Below are positions 15,128 to 25,596 of a stretch of DNA of 64,000 bases, piece after piece. The DNA is from Leptotrichia sp. oral taxon 847. GTDB taxonomy: Bacteria > Fusobacteriota > Fusobacteriia > Fusobacteriales > Leptotrichiaceae. The notes under the pieces are model-generated. The model was not told the DNA's origin. It ran no database searches and saw only the letters and a program-made list of their open reading frames with translations. The stretch spans positions 744,001-808,000 of the forward strand of contig NZ_CP014231.1 of the NCBI RefSeq assembly GCF_001553645.1. The letters run 5' to 3'. A program made the translations under genes and the position numbers. Position 1 is the first letter of the stretch. Each line of letters starts with the position of its first letter.

Positions 15128-17449
15128 TTAGAATGATTGTCCAAAACTGAAATAAAATTTACCGTGATCTTTTTTCTGACCTGGTTTTTCAGGATCCATT
15201 GGCCAACCATAATCAAATCTTAATGGACCAACTGGTGTATTTAATCTAAGTCCAATTCCGTAACCTTTTTTAAGATCTTTGAAATCGTGTGAATTTTTTC
15301 TATCTGGTGAATATGTTCTTCTTCCTGTTGCTGGATTTACTCTTTCTTTTTGCCAAGCGTTTCCTATATCAAAAAAGGCAACTAACTGTACTGTGTCATT
15401 AATTTTTGTTCTATTTTCAATACTTGCGAAAAATTCATCATATCCATCAAATGCTCCATATTCATACCCACGAAGTGTTTCAGCTCCTCCGACACTAAAT
15501 CTCATTGCATCAGGAGTTCCACTTCCTGTTGTTCCCCAAACTGCTCTATATGCCATTATATTTCGTTTTCCAAATAATGGATGGAACGCTCTTAAATCTG
15601 CTTCAAATCTGTCATATTTTCTAGGATCTTTAAGTAGCTCTCCTCTTTCATAAGTTAGATTTGCATAAAGTCCTTTTGATGGATCATTTATATTATCTCT
15701 TGTGTCATAAATTAGTTGTGGAGTTAATGCTATTAAGTTATATTTGTCTTTAACTTCTCCTCCTGAATAAATTTCTTTTTTATGATCATATCTAGCTGCA
15801 AGTCTTACGTAAATATCTTTATTTAATCCCTTACCAATTGTCCATCTTGTTCCTATTGTTTTAACTTTTTCTAGTTCGTCCCAGTCAGCATCATCGTCAA
15901 CAGATTGTGTCCAATAAGCAGAACCTCCTAATTGAACTCTTTCAGTTCCTCTTACCCAAGGATCAAACCAGTCTATTGAAAATGTTTTATCCCCTTTGTT
16001 TGAAGCTTCCAAGTTAATTGATGCCTGTTGATCTCTTCCTAAAAAGTTATCATCTGATAATTTAAGTCCTCCAACTAATCCAACTGAAGTACCATAAGAA
16101 ATACTTCCATTAATTGTTGTGGTAGGTCTTTCTTCCACTATGAATTTTACATTTCTTTCATTTGGATCATCTTCACTTCCGTAAAGTTCTGGTGTTATTC
16201 TTGTAAAAATACCTGTTCTGTATAATTCAGCCATTGTTTGTTCTATATTTTTTTCTTCTAATACTTGCCCAGGTTTTACTTCTAATACTCTTTCAAAGAC
16301 ATAATCTTTTGTTTTTAATTTTGTATTCTTATCTGTTTGTCTGTCATCATCTTTTTTTGATATATATTTTTCAAAAGTTACATTCTTAACTATTCCTTCA
16401 CTAAGACCTATATTTACATCTCCTGCTTCTGATACATTTATTGATTCAATTCTCGCCGTTGTATATCCATTTTTAGAATATAACTTAACTACACCGTTTG
16501 AATCAGGATCTAATAAATTACCGTTTAGTATTTCTCCTCTTTTTAATCCTAGTGCTTTTTCCAATTGATCATTAGTAAACAGAGTGTTTCCTTTAAAGTT
16601 TACACTCTGAACAGGTGGATTTTCCTGCACTATATACAATATTGAAACTGTATTGTCAGCTTTTCTATCTATCTTAGGCTCAACACTTGAAAAATAACCT
16701 GAAGAAAATATTTTTTTGGCACCATCAATTGCTTTTTGTGGAATAAGTTTATCTCCTTCTTTTATTGGAAGATCTTTTAAATAATCATCTTTATTTAAAG
16801 TTTTGATACCTTGAATATCCACACTTGTTACTGTAAAATTTGTTTCTTTTTGATTTTCTTCATTTTGCACTTCTCTTTGAACAATATTTGCTGCATTTGG
16901 AGCTTCTTCAACTCTAACATCAATATTTACCGCATTTCCAACGATAGTCGGAACTACATTTACATTTGAGATATATTTTTCTCTTTTTAATGCCAAATAA
17001 ATATCACTTAAATCTTTATTTGAGTAGTTTTCACCAGAATGAACTGGAATTTTTGATCTCACTAAATCTTCTGGCAATTCATTTAAGTTAGAAATTTTTA
17101 TTTCTCCAACTGTCAAGTCATTTCTGTTTACTACTACCTCTTTTACCTTTTTTTCTTTTTTCTTTTTACCTTTTTTTCCTTCATCTCCAACTTCTTCACT
17201 AAAATTCGCTGTAGAATTAGTTTCTTCATCAGCTGGCTGTATTTCCTGAGCTTGAGATGTTTTTTCATTTTCATCTTCAGCCGCCGGCGTCAAAGAATTT
17301 GTCGTGGTGTCCGCTACTAGCACTGCTGTAGATTTAGTTTCAGTTTTAGTTCCAACAGTTTTTTCTCCCTCTTCAGCTGCTTGTGCCATATTATTCATCG
17401 AAACGAATAATGTTACTACCACAATCAAAGCATAAATTTTACTTCTCAT
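15128..17449 (-). CDS. bamA: Outer membrane protein assembly factor BamA (Omp85)
   Basis: 773 residues. MRSKIYALIVVVTLFVSMNN is the start of a signal peptide. Residues about 30-105 are low-complexity Glu/Lys/Thr. Four POTRA domains can be followed (about 108-185, 205-280, 282-355 and 357-450), one fewer than in E. coli. The C-terminal 16-strand barrel begins at TINGSISYGTSVGLVGGLKL and ends FYFSFGQSF with the usual terminal Phe; the L6 motif is GGAETLRGYEYG. BamA inserts beta-barrel proteins, including autotransporters such as the two in this window. It starts 8 bp after tamB with AGGAGG, so they form one operon. Confidence 0.96.
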   Translation of the reverse strand: MRSKIYALIVVVTLFVSMNNMAQAAEEGEKTVGTKTETKSTAVLVADTTTNSLTPAAEDENEKTSQAQEIQPADEETNSTANFSEEVGDEGKKGKKKKEKKVKEVVVNRNDLTVGEIKISNLNELPEDLVRSKIPVHSGENYSNKDLSDIYLALKREKYISNVNVVPTIVGNAVNIDVRVEEAPNAANIVQREVQNEENQKETNFTVTSVDIQGIKTLNKDDYLKDLPIKEGDKLIPQKAIDGAKKIFSSGYFSSVEPKIDRKADNTVSILYIVQENPPVQSVNFKGNTLFTNDQLEKALGLKRGEILNGNLLDPDSNGVVKLYSKNGYTTARIESINVSEAGDVNIGLSEGIVKNVTFEKYISKKDDDRQTDKNTKLKTKDYVFERVLEVKPGQVLEEKNIEQTMAELYRTGIFTRITPELYGSEDDPNERNVKFIVEERPTTTINGSISYGTSVGLVGGLKLSDDNFLGRDQQASINLEASNKGDKTFSIDWFDPWVRGTERVQLGGSAYWTQSVDDDADWDELEKVKTIGTRWTIGKGLNKDIYVRLAARYDHKKEIYSGGEVKDKYNLIALTPQLIYDTRDNINDPSKGLYANLTYERGELLKDPRKYDRFEADLRAFHPLFGKRNIMAYRAVWGTTGSGTPDAMRFSVGGAETLRGYEYGAFDGYDEFFASIENRTKINDTVQLVAFFDIGNAWQKERVNPATGRRTYSPDRKNSHDFKDLKKGYGIGLRLNTPVGPLRFDYGWPMDPEKPGQKKDHGKFYFSFGQSF

Positions 17450-17457
17450 TTTTCCTC

Positions 17458-20400
17458 CTATTTTGTTAATGTATCCAATTTTCTTTTTTTGAATATTTTT
17501 CTAAATAAATCACCAATACTATTGGCTTTCGTTGAAAAATCAACTCCAAAATAATAATTTATTTTGTTTTGTTTTTTCGTTGTATTTGTATTTATTTTAT
17601 TATTTTTTCTTGCTGTTTCTCCTCCAAGTCTAAAATCAAGACCAGTTGCGACATTATAACTTAACCAAGCATTGTAGCCTATCGGATTGTCTTCCTGTTC
17701 TTTTGAAGATTGGAAAGGAAATTTTATTGCTAAATTCCAGTACACTTTATCTTTGTATAATTTATCTTGTAGTGTTAATGTTGTTGAAGCACTGTATTTA
17801 CCAGTTTTATCCGATTTATCCACATTTGTCGATACAGCTAGTTTTGATAGTCCTAATGCCCCTCCAATTTTATCAGTTATTGAAGAAAAAATCAACTCAT
17901 TTAATGCAGTATTTAAAAGTGAACCTGCGACAACTAGCCCATCTTCTGAGTTATCTTTGCTATCTTTTTTTTCTTTATTTCCGACAACTGTGTCAAAGGC
18001 TAAAAGAGAAATTATTTCTTCTCTTGTTTTTCCAGAACTTGAACTAAATCTAATATCAGGATTATTTATATTTCCAGTAACATCTACTTCTATTCTTTCT
18101 CCACCAACTTTTGTACTAGCTTCAAATACAACGTATGCGTTTGACATAAAGTCAGTTTCTGAAGTTGATTTTGAAAGACGCACTACCGAGTTATCTATTT
18201 TAAATTCATTTCCATTTAAGTAAAATGAACCTTTTGAAACATTAAAATCACCTATTATTCCAATTTGTCCATTTTCAAAAGAAATTTCAGAAGTACCTTT
18301 TATTGTACCTTTTATATTTCTCACAAGACTGACGCTCGGAATATTTAATTTCACTTTTTCACCAACTTGAACATCTAAATTAACAGTATACTGTTTTAAG
18401 ATTTTATCAAGCACTTCTTCAACTACACCTTCTACAATACTCTTATCTTTGGCTTGTTTTTCTTTTTGTTCCTCAGATAATTTTGAATCTTGTTTATTTG
18501 CAAAATCGGGTATCTGTCTAATTTCAGCATCACTTACAATTAGATTTCCAAACAATCTTTCTTCTGTCAATATCAAATTCCCTGTAAGAGCATAATCAAT
18601 ATCAGTTCCATAATGAAGTCCCAATTTATTCAATTCCGCATTTAATTCAAACTTGCCAAATTGTAAACGTTTTGTTTTCATAAAATCTGCTGGTATCGTT
18701 GGCACGTCCAAATTTCCACCGACATTAAATGTCCCGTTATTAAATCCACCGTCCAATCGATTTACAATAAGTTTTGTACCTTGCAAATCAATATTTGCGT
18801 TAACGTTGTCCACTAATGTCAATGCATCTTTCGTTTTATAATTGAAGTTATTTAGCAAAATATGTCCTGAAGTTCCATTGCTATTTGAAATAACGGCATC
18901 AATATTTGCTACTCCACTAGCTTCACTCACATCTTTATTCGCTGTTAAAAAGTCCAAATTAAAATTTTGTGCCAATACAGAAATATCGTATTTTATTGGT
19001 GAATAATCAACATATCCGCTTACTACAAGTGGATTATTTTCATAATTTAAGTTAAATAACCCTATATTTACCGTTTTATTATTACCTTGAAGATCTATGT
19101 CCACATCAGTTACTGGGAATCCAGCTAGAGTTACTTTATCAGATTTTATTCTTAATCCTGTTAAAAACTTTTCAAAACTTCCTTTATAAAAGAAATTAAA
19201 ATCAATGTTTCCACTGTATCCTTTATTTTTTAAGTCCTGTACAGAATCTAGCGCAAAATTATGATCTTCAACCTTGTAGTCAATATTAACGTTCGCTAAA
19301 TCAAATTTCGTATTTGTCTCAAATAAAGTTTCATTATTTTCTCCGACAAATTTCAAATTTTTTATATCAAATATACCGTATTTAAACAGTTTGTCAATAT
19401 TTCCATTGCTATAATCAATATCTGCCACAATGTGTGGAATTTTATAACTTCTGTAACTCATATTTTCTAAGATTACCTGTCCAGACAAGTCAAATTTATT
19501 TAAATCACCTTTTAAATTAACTTTTGATCTTGTTCCAAATGTTAAATCGTTCTTTTTCAATAATTTTGGAATATCATTTTCATTCAAATTAAATGCCAAA
19601 TTAGCTACTCCGTTTCTTAAATTATATGTTCCAGAAATATTATTATCTCTTAAAGAAACGTCCCTAAAGTTTATTACGCTATTTTTTACATCCAAATATG
19701 CTCTTGTTTTCCCAATCGTGTTAAAATTAATTTTTGTTGTCGATGGAGTTAAAACAATTTTACCGTTTAAATTATCTGGCGTTCCAGAAACATTTGCCTT
19801 TAAACTGTCCACATACATACTTACTTGCGGGTCAAATGTACCGTATAAAACATAATTTTTTAACTCGGCATCAAATTTTGTATGTCTTGTTTTTAAATTA
19901 TAGCTTCCAGTCGCAAACAATTTATCATTTCCAAAACTTTGAATTTTTAAAATGTCATTTTTTAAATTAAGTTTTGCTGTTAAATTTTTTAGTCTTTGAT
20001 ATTCCAACCAAACTTCGGCAGCATTGACATACATATCCAGATCCAATTTTCTTAGATCATTAATCTTCCCATTTGCGTGTAAATTTTCATATTCTACTAT
20101 ATATTCTCCATAAGGACTGTAAAGTTCATAGCTTCCTGAAATTTTATTGTTTGTACCATTAATTTTCACCTTTATATCAAAAGGTAATTTTGCTTTATTT
20201 AATCCTTTAAAATTATAGCCATAATTTCTTAAAAGTTTCGCTAAATCCATTTTGCCCTTACTTTGTACACTGTAAGAATGTTTCATATTTGACGTTGTTG
20301 TACCTTTTACACTTATCACTGTTCCACCAGTATGCACATCAGCTTTTATGTCATAATTTCCTCTGTTTATATTTATATTTGCAATTATACTATCGATCAT

Positions 20401-22098
20401 TTTTATCGGCAAATTTTTAATTTTTGCTTTTATATGTCCCGAACGAAGAATATGTTTTTCATCAAATTTAACAAATAATTTTTTCACATCTGGATTTAAA
20501 ACATATTTTTTCCCATTGTATTTGATAGTTATGTAACCGTTTCCTTTTGCATTTACAAGAAGCGTTTTTGCCTTTGGATTTATAACATAATCGGCACTTA
20601 GTTTTCTTGAAATAAGTGTCCCAGAAATAACATTTTTACTTGAAATTTTAGCACTTCCTACAAATTTTGGAATATTGTAATCAGAGCCTTTGTTTATCAG
20701 AATATAATTACCTTTTCCTGTCTTTTTATTCAAATCGTATGTAAATTTTGGAACTTTTACGTCATTTTTTATGTGAAATCCGCTTATCACCTCATCAAAA
20801 CGAAAAGCCGAATCGGTTAATGTCAAAAGTTTTTTTTCAGTGGAAAGTTTCATTTTTGTAGTTACATTACTAAAATCATAATTTGCTATAGTTATTTTTT
20901 TTGATGAAAATTTCCCATCTAGTTCAACTTTTGCATCTTTGAATTTCTTTTTTCCCTTATTCTTATTTTCTTTTTCGTTTTTTTGAGTGTCAACTCTCAC
21001 ATTTAATTCTCCAGTAATATTTCCTTTCGCCTTTACGTTAAAATCTTTTAAAATTTTGTACCTTGCAATTTGTGAATAAGGAACTTCCTTAGTTTTTATT
21101 TTTAAATTGAGCTTTTTGTCCAGATGTCCATAAGTCAAAAGTAGCGAAACCGGTTTTCCTGATAATTTTGAACTTGCATCAACGACAATTTTTTCTTTTG
21201 TAAGATTAATATTTGCATTAATTTTGTCAATATCGCCTTCAAAATCAACATAACTTAATCTTCCGTTTTTTACGTTCAAATTACCAATTGCTTCCATAGT
21301 TTTAGTAACTTTGTTATTTGACAAATTAAGTTTCCCGTTTAAAATTCCATCTTTTATTGTAATCATTTCCAGTGGAGCATATTGTCCTAGCTCTTTTGTT
21401 GCTCTCACATTTCCAAAATCAAAATTCAAATGAAATTCTTTTCTTCTATTATCACTATTTTTTATTTTATCAAACATTGATTTTGTAGACTGACTAGATT
21501 TTATCATCTGTTTTAACTCAATTTTCAAATTTTCAGTTGTATTATCTGGATTTAAATTTCCTATTCCCTTAGCCATCAATGAAAATCCACGAGATTTTGA
21601 AATTTCCAGATTTCCATTTACACTTTTTAAAGATTTTTTTATCTTATTTTTATAACTCGTATCAGCGTAGTTAAGTAGCACATCGTGAATAAAAAGTTTT
21701 CCAAGTCTACTTGTTCTGTCAAATGTTTTTGCCTTTTTATTCTCTTTCACTATGTGAAAAATATTAAAATCATTGTTTTTCCCTCGCTCCAAATTTACAG
21801 TTGCATTGTAAATATCTATCTTACTAAGCCTGGTTGGCATAAATAAATTTATTTTTGCAACCGCTCTTTTTGCATCAATTACCACATTTCCCGACAGATC
21901 TTTAACTTTCAAATTATCAATCTGAATTTGACTAAACCCATAAAGCCGGACTTTGGTAAACTCAACATTTAACACATTTGTTTTTAAAACATTCGTCAAT
22001 GTCGACTTAAAATGTGATGTTGAAATATAATATTTTAATGCAATCAAAGACATTAGAAGCGGTATAAAAACCATTAAAGATTTTTTTAAATATTTCAT
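17458..22098 (-). CDS. tamB: Translocation and assembly module protein TamB (DUF490)
   Basis: 1546 residues. One N-terminal membrane anchor (MKYLKKSLMVFIPLLMSLIA) is followed by a very long periplasmic beta-rich (taco-fold) region of repeating amphipathic strands. The C-terminal TamB signature includes LKLNIPSVSLVRNIKGTIKG, GSFYLNGNEFKIDNSVVRLS and TREEIISLLAFDTVVGN. TamB-family proteins bridge the two membranes and are implicated in phospholipid transport and autotransporter assembly. It lies directly upstream of bamA, which here seems to stand in for tamA, an arrangement common in diderms lacking TamA. RBS GGAGG lies 13 bp before the ATG, a long spacing. Confidence 0.93.
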   Translation of the reverse strand: MKYLKKSLMVFIPLLMSLIALKYYISTSHFKSTLTNVLKTNVLNVEFTKVRLYGFSQIQIDNLKVKDLSGNVVIDAKRAVAKINLFMPTRLSKIDIYNATVNLERGKNNDFNIFHIVKENKKAKTFDRTSRLGKLFIHDVLLNYADTSYKNKIKKSLKSVNGNLEISKSRGFSLMAKGIGNLNPDNTTENLKIELKQMIKSSQSTKSMFDKIKNSDNRRKEFHLNFDFGNVRATKELGQYAPLEMITIKDGILNGKLNLSNNKVTKTMEAIGNLNVKNGRLSYVDFEGDIDKINANINLTKEKIVVDASSKLSGKPVSLLLTYGHLDKKLNLKIKTKEVPYSQIARYKILKDFNVKAKGNITGELNVRVDTQKNEKENKNKGKKKFKDAKVELDGKFSSKKITIANYDFSNVTTKMKLSTEKKLLTLTDSAFRFDEVISGFHIKNDVKVPKFTYDLNKKTGKGNYILINKGSDYNIPKFVGSAKISSKNVISGTLISRKLSADYVINPKAKTLLVNAKGNGYITIKYNGKKYVLNPDVKKLFVKFDEKHILRSGHIKAKIKNLPIKMIDSIIANININRGNYDIKADVHTGGTVISVKGTTTSNMKHSYSVQSKGKMDLAKLLRNYGYNFKGLNKAKLPFDIKVKINGTNNKISGSYELYSPYGEYIVEYENLHANGKINDLRKLDLDMYVNAAEVWLEYQRLKNLTAKLNLKNDILKIQSFGNDKLFATGSYNLKTRHTKFDAELKNYVLYGTFDPQVSMYVDSLKANVSGTPDNLNGKIVLTPSTTKINFNTIGKTRAYLDVKNSVINFRDVSLRDNNISGTYNLRNGVANLAFNLNENDIPKLLKKNDLTFGTRSKVNLKGDLNKFDLSGQVILENMSYRSYKIPHIVADIDYSNGNIDKLFKYGIFDIKNLKFVGENNETLFETNTKFDLANVNIDYKVEDHNFALDSVQDLKNKGYSGNIDFNFFYKGSFEKFLTGLRIKSDKVTLAGFPVTDVDIDLQGNNKTVNIGLFNLNYENNPLVVSGYVDYSPIKYDISVLAQNFNLDFLTANKDVSEASGVANIDAVISNSNGTSGHILLNNFNYKTKDALTLVDNVNANIDLQGTKLIVNRLDGGFNNGTFNVGGNLDVPTIPADFMKTKRLQFGKFELNAELNKLGLHYGTDIDYALTGNLILTEERLFGNLIVSDAEIRQIPDFANKQDSKLSEEQKEKQAKDKSIVEGVVEEVLDKILKQYTVNLDVQVGEKVKLNIPSVSLVRNIKGTIKGTSEISFENGQIGIIGDFNVSKGSFYLNGNEFKIDNSVVRLSKSTSETDFMSNAYVVFEASTKVGGERIEVDVTGNINNPDIRFSSSSGKTREEIISLLAFDTVVGNKEKKDSKDNSEDGLVVAGSLLNTALNELIFSSITDKIGGALGLSKLAVSTNVDKSDKTGKYSASTTLTLQDKLYKDKVYWNLAIKFPFQSSKEQEDNPIGYNAWLSYNVATGLDFRLGGETARKNNKINTNTTKKQNKINYYFGVDFSTKANSIGDLFRKIFKKRKLDTLTK

Positions 22099-22478
22099 TT
22101 CACAATTTTTACCTCCTTTTCCGTAACTTGTACATTTTAATCTGCACTGTCAATCAACTATAACTGACCATTTTGAAAAGGATAATTCTTATGCCTTTTA
22201 TCTTTTTATTTTGTAATAATTTATCTTTATATTGCACATATTTTTTACAATAAAATCTAATTACCCTATTTTTTGATATTCTCCTGTTCATCAAACTAAA
22301 AATATCTTCCTGTATTTTAACACAATTTTGGATAAAAATCTATTTTTATTTAAAAATGAAGTTTACAAAGTAAAATCTTTTTAAAAAAATTCAAATTACA
22401 ATATATAATTTAATAATATGTTAAAAATTAAAAAACATTACTAAATAAAATAACATTTTGTATCTCCAAAATAAATAT
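22099..22478. other. Non-coding stretch upstream of tamB
   Basis: 380 bp of AT-rich DNA between the tamB start and the small membrane protein stop. I see no ORF, repeat or strong hairpin. The tamB-bamA-lpxD promoter must lie here, but no near-consensus pair stands out. Confidence 0.5.
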
Positions 22479-22607
22479 TTAAAGAAATTTTTCTAAAATA
22501 TAATATCCTATTGCAATTATGATTACCCAAAATATTAATTTTTTTGCTAATTTAAAAATCAATTTCAAAATGAAAAAAACTATAATTATCGTTATCAATG
22601 TCTTCAT
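22479..22607 (-). CDS. 42-residue membrane protein downstream of relA
   Basis: ATG at 22607, stop at 22479-22481. The protein is almost entirely hydrophobic with a basic middle: MKTLITIIIVFFILKLIF, then KLAKKLIFWVIIIAIGYY. This suggests two short membrane segments joined by a Lys-rich turn, or one hairpin. GGGGGAA stands 5 bp before the ATG, a strong ribosome-binding site, and it starts 19 bp after the relA stop, so it is probably translated from the relA message. No family is recognised. Confidence 0.65.
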   Translation of the reverse strand: MKTLITIIIVFFILKLIFKLAKKLIFWVIIIAIGYYILEKFL

Positions 22608-22626
22608 TTTTATTCCCCCAAAAGAT

Positions 22627-24843
22627 TTATTTTATTATCTCAATTACATCTTTCATTGATTTTAGATTGTTTGAAAGTTTGTCAAAATCTTCTCTATTTC
22701 TTATCATTATTCCCAGATGCATAAGGCAAAGCTGATTTCCATTTTCTTTTAAAAGGTTTGTATTGACGTTTACAATTTCCATCTTATACTCATTTAAGAT
22801 TCTTATGATGTCTAAAAGAAGTCCATTTCTATCGTATGCCTTCAATGAAAAATTAAACTGGTATCTTGTTGTATTTTTGCGGATTTCCTCTTCATCCCAA
22901 AATACTTCAACTTCTCTATCTGATTCAGTTTCCATCAATTTTTGAAAATTTTTACAGTCTTTTCTGTGAATTGCAATTCCTCTACCTCGAGTTACATATC
23001 CACAAATTTCATCTCCGGGAAGCGGACTACAACATTTTGCAAAACGGTACATCGTATTTTCTGTTCCTGAAATTTTTATTCCACCTTGACTTTTTTCTTT
23101 CCTTTTATTTCCTTTCTCCTGTTCTTCTTCCAAAACTTCTTCCAGTTTTTTTTCCTGTTTTGTCTCAAATTTTTTCAAAAATCCATCAAGTGATAAATCC
23201 CCTGTTGCAAATTTATAAAAAAGTAATTCTTTTGTAGAAATATTAAATTTTTTCATATACAAAAATACTTTTTCTTCTTCTTCAACATCTTTTAATTTTA
23301 GTCCTAATTTTTCAAATTCTTTTTCTAATAATTGTTCACCTTCTTTTGATTTTTCTAAAAACTCCTTATCTTTGAACCATTTTCTGATTTTTAATCTTGA
23401 GCTATGGTTATTTACCATCGTTATCCAATCTTTTCCTGGACCTTTTGTATTTTTGGAGGTTAGAACTTCGACTTTATCCCCATTCTCAAGAGTCTGGTTA
23501 AGCTGAACTATTCTATCGTTAATTTTAGCCCCAATTGTTCTGTAACCAATTTGTGTGTGAATTTGAAATGCGAAATCAAGAGCCGTTGAATTTTTTGGAA
23601 GCTCTATGACATCGCCTTTTGGAGTAAACACAAAAATTGTCTGATTTAGTACATCTCCTGTAACTTCTCTTGCAAAACTTTTCGTTCTTTCTTCTTCATT
23701 ATTTTCATTATTAGCATTTTTCTCAATAATTTTTTTGACAGCTGCATAATATTCCTCGTCTTTTGATTTTTTTTCTTTGTATTTTTTATCTTTGTATTTC
23801 CAGTGCGCTGCAACTCCATCTTCGGCAATTTGATGCATCTGTTTTGTTCTAATTTGAATTTCCACTTTTTGCTTTTCGGGTCCTTTTACCGTTGTGTGAA
23901 TGGACTGATACCCATTTGACTTTGGCGCAGCGATGTAATCTTTAAATCTCCCTGGAACTGGAATAAATAAATTGTGAATTATCCCAAGTGCATTATAGCA
24001 TTCATCTTCCTTTTCAACAATTATCCTAACCGCTATCAAATCATTCAAATCAGCAAATTTCTTTTCCTTTTCAATCATTTTACGATAAATGCTATAAAGA
24101 TGCTTAGGTCTTCCTGTAACCTCTCCTTTTAAATTATGTTTTTTAAGCTCTTTTTCAATTTCTAATATAACTTTTTTTGTGTAATCTTCCCTTTCCTGTT
24201 TTTTTGTATTTACAAGTTCTTTAATTTCTTGATATTCCTTTGGATGCAAATATCTAAAACTTATGTCTTCCAGCTCTGACTTTATTTTTGACATTCCAAT
24301 CCTATGTGCAATCGGTGCAAAAATTTCAAGTGTTTCCTTAGACTTTTCAAGTTGCTTTGCAGGCGTCATATATTTTAGCGTTCTCATATTATGAAGTCTA
24401 TCAGCAAGTTTTATAATTACGACCCTGATATCCTCAGACATCGCCACTACCATCTTACGAATATTTTCTATCTTTTTACTGTCCGTTCGTGGCAAATTTC
24501 TAAGTTTTGTAACTCCGTCAACCAGTTTTCTGACATCTGCTCCAAAAATATACTCAATATCAGGCAATGTAATTAACGTATCTTCCACAACATCGTGAAG
24601 TATCCCAGCAACAATCGTATCCGTATCCATCTTTAAATCAGCCAGAATTTTTGCGACTTCTATCGGATGTAAAATATAATTTTCTCCACTTTTCCTCTTT
24701 TGTCCAGTATGCGACTCATTTGCCAATGTAAAAGCTTGTGAAATCTCTTCAGTATCCACATTCAAATTATTTTTTTGAATTCTGTCCAAAAGCTGCTGCA
24801 ATAGTTCTTTTGACGTTTTATTTATCACTTTTTCCTGTTCCAT
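22627..24843 (-). CDS. relA: Bifunctional (p)ppGpp synthetase/hydrolase RelA/SpoT
   Basis: 738 residues with the full Rel layout. The HD hydrolase domain has H83-D84 in ILHDVVEDT, the synthetase domain contains RPKHLYSIYRKM and SNGYQSIHTTVKG, then come TGS (IFVFTPKGDVIELPKNSTAL), a zinc-finger/CC region (FAKCCSPLPGDEICGYVTRG) and a C-terminal ACT domain (RNGLLLDIIRILNEYKMEIV). Intact active sites in both catalytic halves suggest it makes and degrades the alarmone. AAAGGAAG precedes the ATG. The small membrane gene follows. Confidence 0.96.
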   Translation of the reverse strand: MEQEKVINKTSKELLQQLLDRIQKNNLNVDTEEISQAFTLANESHTGQKRKSGENYILHPIEVAKILADLKMDTDTIVAGILHDVVEDTLITLPDIEYIFGADVRKLVDGVTKLRNLPRTDSKKIENIRKMVVAMSEDIRVVIIKLADRLHNMRTLKYMTPAKQLEKSKETLEIFAPIAHRIGMSKIKSELEDISFRYLHPKEYQEIKELVNTKKQEREDYTKKVILEIEKELKKHNLKGEVTGRPKHLYSIYRKMIEKEKKFADLNDLIAVRIIVEKEDECYNALGIIHNLFIPVPGRFKDYIAAPKSNGYQSIHTTVKGPEKQKVEIQIRTKQMHQIAEDGVAAHWKYKDKKYKEKKSKDEEYYAAVKKIIEKNANNENNEEERTKSFAREVTGDVLNQTIFVFTPKGDVIELPKNSTALDFAFQIHTQIGYRTIGAKINDRIVQLNQTLENGDKVEVLTSKNTKGPGKDWITMVNNHSSRLKIRKWFKDKEFLEKSKEGEQLLEKEFEKLGLKLKDVEEEEKVFLYMKKFNISTKELLFYKFATGDLSLDGFLKKFETKQEKKLEEVLEEEQEKGNKRKEKSQGGIKISGTENTMYRFAKCCSPLPGDEICGYVTRGRGIAIHRKDCKNFQKLMETESDREVEVFWDEEEIRKNTTRYQFNFSLKAYDRNGLLLDIIRILNEYKMEIVNVNTNLLKENGNQLCLMHLGIMIRNREDFDKLSNNLKSMKDVIEIIK

Positions 24844-24940
24844 ATTTTTCTTCCTTTCAGGTCAAAATTAAACCTACTTTTATTTTCTTCAATTTTACTA
24901 TATATTTTAAAAAAAATCTATCTTTTTAAACGCTAAAACA

Positions 24941-25395
24941 GAGTAAAATACTTAAAGTAAATTTTAATTTCAATATTTTTTATTTATTTTGATTACAAGA
25001 TGTTATTTTAATTAGTATAGTTTTTTATTTTTTACATAAGGGGAAAGGACCGCCATTTCCCCTTATAATCCCCACGCTCGTCTAAGAATTTTTTTGAAGC
25101 AAAGCCGAAACTCACTTCGTTCAGACAGTCGTCTTTACTCCAAAAAAATCACGACACCTTTTGTATAATAGTAGAATTTAAACCGTCGGAGCATTTTTAT
25201 GCGCTGACAAAACTGTCTGAGCACAATCAGTGCGAGTTTTTTGGCAGTGCATAAAAATGTCTTGAGCCTTGCCGGGGTGCAGGGGTGCGGCGATGAGCAC
25301 TTCTGCTTAAAAAAATAAATTATTTTAGTAATTTCGTGAGTTGAATAAGAAACTTAAAATAGAAATCTTTATTTGCTCCCAAAATTTTTATACTC
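24941..25395 (+). repeat. Structured interspersed repeat, copy A
   Basis: About 455 bp, nearly identical in its core (24990-25380) to copies at 28128-28593 (same orientation) and 57371-57837 (inverted). The ends carry inverted motifs (GAGTAAAATACTTAAAGTAA left; TTTTTATACTC right). The interior folds into several strong stems: AAGGGGAAA/TTTCCCCTT, TTTTTTTGAAGCAAAG with CTTTACTCCAAAAAAA, and CATTTTTATGCGCTG with the complementary CAGTGCATAAAAATG. No ORF is present. It has the form of a MITE-like element. It lies between relA and the autotransporter end. Confidence 0.85.
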
Positions 25396-25550
25396 AAATA
25401 CTAAATTAAACGCTAAAGATAGATTAATAAAATAAAAGCTCAATTTACAGCGATTACTTTTAAATTTTATTAATATGATTTTGAAAAAATTTCAAATATT
25501 CATTTTCTCAATTACATAAAGCTTTTAACAACTTCATAGACTGAAAAAAC

Positions 25551-25584
25551 AAAAAAAGCAAGAATTTAAAATCCTGCTTTTTTT
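25551..25584 (-). terminator. Terminator of the 815-residue autotransporter
   Basis: AAAAAAGCAGGATTTTAAATTCTTGCTTTTTTT-type stem on the minus strand (arms AAAGCA/TGCTTT), followed by T's. It starts 13 bp after the stop at 25597. Confidence 0.8.
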
Positions 25585-25596
25585 ATATCTTAAAAA

